8,630 nt of DNA from Desulfobacterales bacterium. GTDB lineage: Bacteria > Desulfobacterota > Desulfobacteria > Desulfobacterales > C00003106. Under the pieces are notes generated by a model. It had not been told where the DNA came from. It did not search any database and saw nothing but the letters and a program-made list of their open reading frames with translations. Location: positions 1 to 8,630 of the forward strand of contig JAUVFC010000062.1 of the NCBI GenBank assembly GCA_030594505.1. Reading direction: 5' to 3'. Both the position numbers and the translations under genes were made by a program. Shown here piece after piece: positions 6,723 through 8,630 of this stretch (positions are counted from its first letter, which is position 1; each line of letters starts with the position of its first letter).

Positions 6723-7381
6723 GAAAGGCGATCATAAATGTTGTGATTATTGCGGCGCTCTTTTGCGTGCCTAACTGCACCGACAGTAAAAGTCACGCCC
6801 GTGCCATCTTTATGTTGATAGATGTCTCGGGCACTTACGCAGAAGAGGTTGGAAAGGCGGCAACAGTCGTGAATTATCTCCTGAGCGGATTGGAGGCAGG
6901 CGATAGCATCATGGTGGCCGGGATCAATAGCCGCAGTTTTAGTGAAAAGTTAATCATTGCCGGAGCGACCTTTGATTCGCGGCCTTCCAAGAGAAACGCC
7001 CAAAAGAAAATGATTTGTGATGCCATGCAAGAATTCGCTTCGAAAAAGGAGTCAAGTTCTTATACGGATATCACAGGGGCCTTGATTCAGGCGACTTCAT
7101 ATCTGAACGAAACCGGATGCAAGCACAAGACCGTCCTGATCTTCTCTGATATGAAGGAAGATTTAGACAAGAAAACAATACGTAGTTTCCCCATCGATAT
7201 GAAAGGAATCAGTGTGGTGGCGCTCAATGTCACAAAACTCCGTTCGGACAATATCGATCCAAGGCTCTATCTCAACCGATTGAACTGGTGGGAAAAAAGA
7301 GTAATAGACGCCGGCGCCGAGGAATGGATCGTAATGAATGACCTGACCCGGCTGGAGGATTACGTAGGGACCCGCCGTTGA
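6719..7381 (+). CDS. Exported vWA-domain protein with MIDAS metal site
   Basis: This 220-residue protein begins with a signal-like or anchoring segment (MRK then a hydrophobic run to about residue 18). C20, in VPNC, could be a lipidation site, but Pro/Asn just before the Cys are unlike a normal lipobox, so lipoprotein status is uncertain. The rest resembles a von Willebrand factor A domain. The strand FMLID leads into DVSGT (D35, S37, T39), the DxSxT/S MIDAS signature. T106 (in SYTDITG) and D134 (in IFSD) are spaced as the other two metal ligands in this fold. vWA domains bind partners through a bound divalent cation. The start ATG overlaps the stop of the membrane protein gene (ATGA), with AAAGGAG at 6705-6711 as ribosome binding site. 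The protein is a lone vWA domain with no added modules. It probably works outside or at the outer face of the inner membrane with the upstream protein; the substrate or partner is unknown. Confidence 0.82.
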   Translation: MRKAIINVVIIAALFCVPNCTDSKSHARAIFMLIDVSGTYAEEVGKAATVVNYLLSGLEAGDSIMVAGINSRSFSEKLIIAGATFDSRPSKRNAQKKMICDAMQEFASKKESSSYTDITGALIQATSYLNETGCKHKTVLIFSDMKEDLDKKTIRSFPIDMKGISVVALNVTKLRSDNIDPRLYLNRLNWWEKRVIDAGAEEWIVMNDLTRLEDYVGTRR

Positions 7382-7387
7382 TTACCA

Positions 7388-7413
7388 GCGGGTTGTTGCC
7401 CAAACAACTGCGC
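7388..7413 (+). other. Hairpin 1 downstream of the vWA gene
   Basis: GTTGTT (7392-7397) pairs with AACAAC (7403-7408) around a five-base loop, and outer GCG/CGC bases (7388-7390, 7411-7413) may extend the stem across unpaired bases. It starts seven bases after the vWA stop codon. Confidence 0.4.
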
Positions 7414-7433
7414 GCCCTGGCCTCAAAGAACCA

Positions 7434-7465
7434 CCAGGAGGTATCTTTAAAAAGATGCCTCCTGG
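7434..7465 (+). terminator. Long hairpin 2 downstream of the vWA gene
   Basis: Two 15-base arms (7434-7448 and 7451-7465) are complementary throughout except for one G-U pair; the AT-rich tip would open to form the loop. It is the most stable local structure in the window. It lies 53 bases after the vWA stop and before the ArsR promoter, the place for a terminator. It lacks a following U-run and runs directly into another hairpin, so it may act as an mRNA 3' end stabiliser or a Rho-linked end instead. Confidence 0.55.
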
Positions 7466-7485
7466 CAGCCTGTGTAAACAGGCTG
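7466..7485 (+). other. Hairpin 3 with GUAA tetraloop
   Basis: CAGCCTGT (7466-7473) and ACAGGCTG (7478-7485) form a perfect 8-base-pair stem closed by GTAA, a GNRA-type tetraloop in RNA. It follows hairpin 2 with no spacer. It is followed by TTCTCCGG, not a U-run. Confidence 0.5.
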
Positions 7486-7558
7486 TTCTCCGGAACCACC
7501 TAATTCCTTGAAGTCCCGACTAACAGCTATCTTTTTAAAGAGGGCCCTGAAAATCTTC

Positions 7559-7587
7559 TTGACATCATACCCATATCGTTATATCAC
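7559..7587 (+). promoter_or_regulatory. Promoter of the arsR gene
   Basis: TTGACA (7559-7564) is followed after 17 bases by TATCAC (7582-7587). Transcription would start near 7594-7596, at or next to the first ATG (7597), so the message may have almost no leader. The palindrome at 7563-7602 covers the spacer, the -10 and the start. Confidence 0.6.
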
Positions 7588-7602
7588 GATATAGGTATGA
7601 TG
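7563..7602. promoter_or_regulatory. ArsR operator, 40-base near-perfect palindrome
   Basis: Two 17-base arms (7563-7579 and 7586-7602), complementary at 16 of 17 positions, flank the six-base spacer TATATC. The inner part contains ATATCG and CGATAT half-sites of the kind bound by ArsR/SmtB winged-helix dimers. It overlaps the promoter and the start codons, so binding would block RNA polymerase and give autorepression. Confidence 0.75.
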
Positions 7603-7959
7603 AGAGATTTTTTAAAGATCACCAAGGCCCTTTCTGATAGGACACGTGTCAGAATATTTAAGATGCTCCAACACAAAGAGATGTGTGTCTGTGAGGTACA
7701 GGCCATTCTGGGAATGGCGCAGTCCACGGTATCCAAGCATCTGCAATTACTGGAAGATGCCGGTCTTATTACCGGCGCCAAGGAAGGTTTGTGGGTGAAT
7801 CACAAAATTGCCGGAGACTCCCACAATATTTACGCTGAGCCCATTGTAAAATATCTGACCGGCATTCTTGATAACGACCCCCAGGTTGTTGCTGACAGGG
7901 AGAAGACATACACAACCAACAGGCTGGACATCTGCCGCAAGAAAGATCATGGCTCATAG
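7597..7959 (+). CDS. arsR: ArsR/SmtB-family metalloregulatory repressor
   Basis: This 120-residue winged-helix repressor has the usual family length. A helix-turn-helix with recognition helix AQSTVSKHLQLLEDAGLI lies at residues 41-58. The metal-site motif EMCVCE (28-33) corresponds to ELCVCDL of arsenite sensors, giving C30 and C32. The third cysteine of E. coli ArsR, three residues on, is Gln35 here; C113 in the C-terminal tail could complete a three-thiol site. Arsenite or antimonite (less likely another soft metal) would release it from DNA. Two ATG codons are in tandem (7597 and 7600); neither has a normal ribosome binding site, since the AGG at 7593-7595 is too close, so a leaderless message is plausible. 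The downstream ArsP-like permease is the expected target of control. Family assignment is firm, ligand is inferred. Confidence 0.93.
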   Translation: MMRDFLKITKALSDRTRVRIFKMLQHKEMCVCEVQAILGMAQSTVSKHLQLLEDAGLITGAKEGLWVNHKIAGDSHNIYAEPIVKYLTGILDNDPQVVADREKTYTTNRLDICRKKDHGS

Positions 7960-7968
7960 CTGCTTATG

Positions 7969-8067
7969 GAATATGCAGCAGGCAGTAAGGAGTAGGCAGC
8001 GCACAAGCCGGTAACGAGCAACCAGAAACCTGAAGCCATTAACAAGTAACGAATAACCAGCAACCAG
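7969..8067 (+). repeat. Heptamer-periodic tract C between arsR and the permease gene
   Basis: From 8012 to 8067 the sequence divides into eight 7-base units in exact register. Six of them fit (C/T)AACNNG or differ by one base (for example TAACGAG, CAACCAG, TAACAAG); the two middle units are degenerate. A looser 7-base rhythm (GCAGGCA, GTAAGGA, GTAGGCA) precedes it from about 7978. The run stops three bases before the permease ATG, and no coding function is visible. Confidence 0.65.
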
Positions 8068-8070
8068 AAT

Positions 8071-8630
8071 ATGAAAGAACGCACAAAATTTATCATCATT
8101 TTCCTTGTCTTTATTGCCGCATACTACACGCCATTTAGTTCAGCGCGTGTTGGCACAGCACTCATGGAAGGCTTCTACATGCTCCAGGAATACGCGCGGG
8201 AGCATGTACTGGCCTGTCTGATCCCCGCGTTTTTTATCGCAGGGGCGATTGCCTGCTTTATCTCGCAGGCTGCGGTGCTGAAATACTTTGGAGCAAAGGC
8301 CAACAAGCTTCTCTCCTATACAGTGGCGTCGGTCTCAGGGTCTATTTTGGCGGTCTGTTCCTGCACCGTATTGCCCCTTTTTGCCGGTATCTACAGTCGA
8401 GGGGCGGGAATCGGCCCGGCCACCGCGTTTCTCTATTCCGGTCCGGCCATCAATGTGCTGGCGATCATTCTGACGGCCCGTGTTCTCGGATGGAAACTCG
8501 GTCTTGCCCGAGCCATCGGCGCCATCCTTTTTGCTATCATAACCGGTTTGCTCATGGCCTTTCTGTATCGCAAGGAAGATCAGGCGAGGATCACCGGCGA
8601 AATCGTTTTGCCCGAGGAAGAAAAAGAGCG
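8071..8630 (+). CDS. ArsP/YraQ-family permease, C-terminus cut by window edge
   Basis: The frame is open from the ATG at 8071 to the right edge (186 codons plus two bases). The translation shows several membrane helices (about 6-22, 46-66, 84-106, 118-137, 143-165). It carries the family hallmark CSCTVLPLFAGIYSRGAGIG (96-115), directly followed by a conserved stretch ending in SGPAINVLAI (123-132). This is the ArsP_1 (DUF318) permease family; characterised members such as Campylobacter ArsP export trivalent organoarsenicals, while many YraQ members have no assigned substrate. The paired cysteines C96 and C98 are typical. The residues after 166 (RKEDQARITGE onward) look like the start of the charged central loop, so roughly the second half is missing. 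The upstream arsR, 111 bases away, supports metalloid-linked control. The start has no ribosome binding site, but an in-frame stop at 8047-8049 and the first helix favour it over the next ATG (8164). Confidence 0.9.
   Translation, partial: MKERTKFIIIFLVFIAAYYTPFSSARVGTALMEGFYMLQEYAREHVLACLIPAFFIAGAIACFISQAAVLKYFGAKANKLLSYTVASVSGSILAVCSCTVLPLFAGIYSRGAGIGPATAFLYSGPAINVLAIILTARVLGWKLGLARAIGAILFAIITGLLMAFLYRKEDQARITGEIVLPEEEKE

Noticed and set aside
8151..8166. TGGCAC resembling a sigma-54 -24 element inside the permease gene
   Set aside because: The bases at the -12 position read TCAT, not TTGC, so the element fails.
8288..8473. 61-codon plus-strand frame near the right end
   Set aside because: It overlaps the ArsP-family permease frame, which carries the conserved CSCTVLP motif; a shadow frame.

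Overview
The window looks like chromosomal DNA of a Gram-negative, probably anaerobic bacterium, most likely a Desulfobacterota (deltaproteobacterial, Desulfobacteraceae-like) genome. This is inference from gene style, not from a marker gene. The hints are a moderate GC content, an ArsR regulator next to an ArsP/YraQ-type permease, a stand-alone XPD/DinG helicase, a good sigma-54 promoter, and short heptamer-periodic intergenic tracts. No rRNA, tRNA, CRISPR array, insertion sequence or phage gene was seen.

Region 1 (1-1753, minus strand) is the start of an ABC transporter operon of the LolCDE/MacB type. A complete ATPase gene overlaps by 8 bases the start of an FtsX/MacB-type permease gene, which runs off the left edge. 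Region 2 (2041-4023, minus strand) is a complete DinG/XPD-family Fe-S helicase upstream of that operon, separated from it by 287 bases. Region 3 (4024-4970, plus strand) is a divergent gene with a near-consensus sigma-70 promoter. It encodes a protein with one membrane anchor and a long lysine-rich coiled coil.

Region 4 (4971-7381, plus strand) is the least explained part. A sigma-54 type promoter (5192-5207) and a strong ribosome binding site precede a 485-residue multi-pass membrane protein with a large charged N-terminal domain. That gene is coupled by an ATGA overlap to an exported von Willebrand factor A (vWA) protein with a complete-looking MIDAS metal site. I recognise no named family for the pair and suggest it as a candidate uncharacterised envelope module under enhancer-dependent control. 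Downstream (7388-7485) lie three consecutive hairpins, one with a GUAA tetraloop.

Region 5 (7559-8630, plus strand) is an arsenic/metal-type unit. An ArsR-family repressor carries a two-cysteine metal motif, and a 40-base near-perfect palindrome overlaps its promoter and start codon. It is followed by an ArsP/YraQ-family permease cut by the right edge. The 111 bases between them contain a striking run of 7-base repeats that ends three bases before the permease start codon. Similar shorter heptamer runs flank both ends of the helicase gene.
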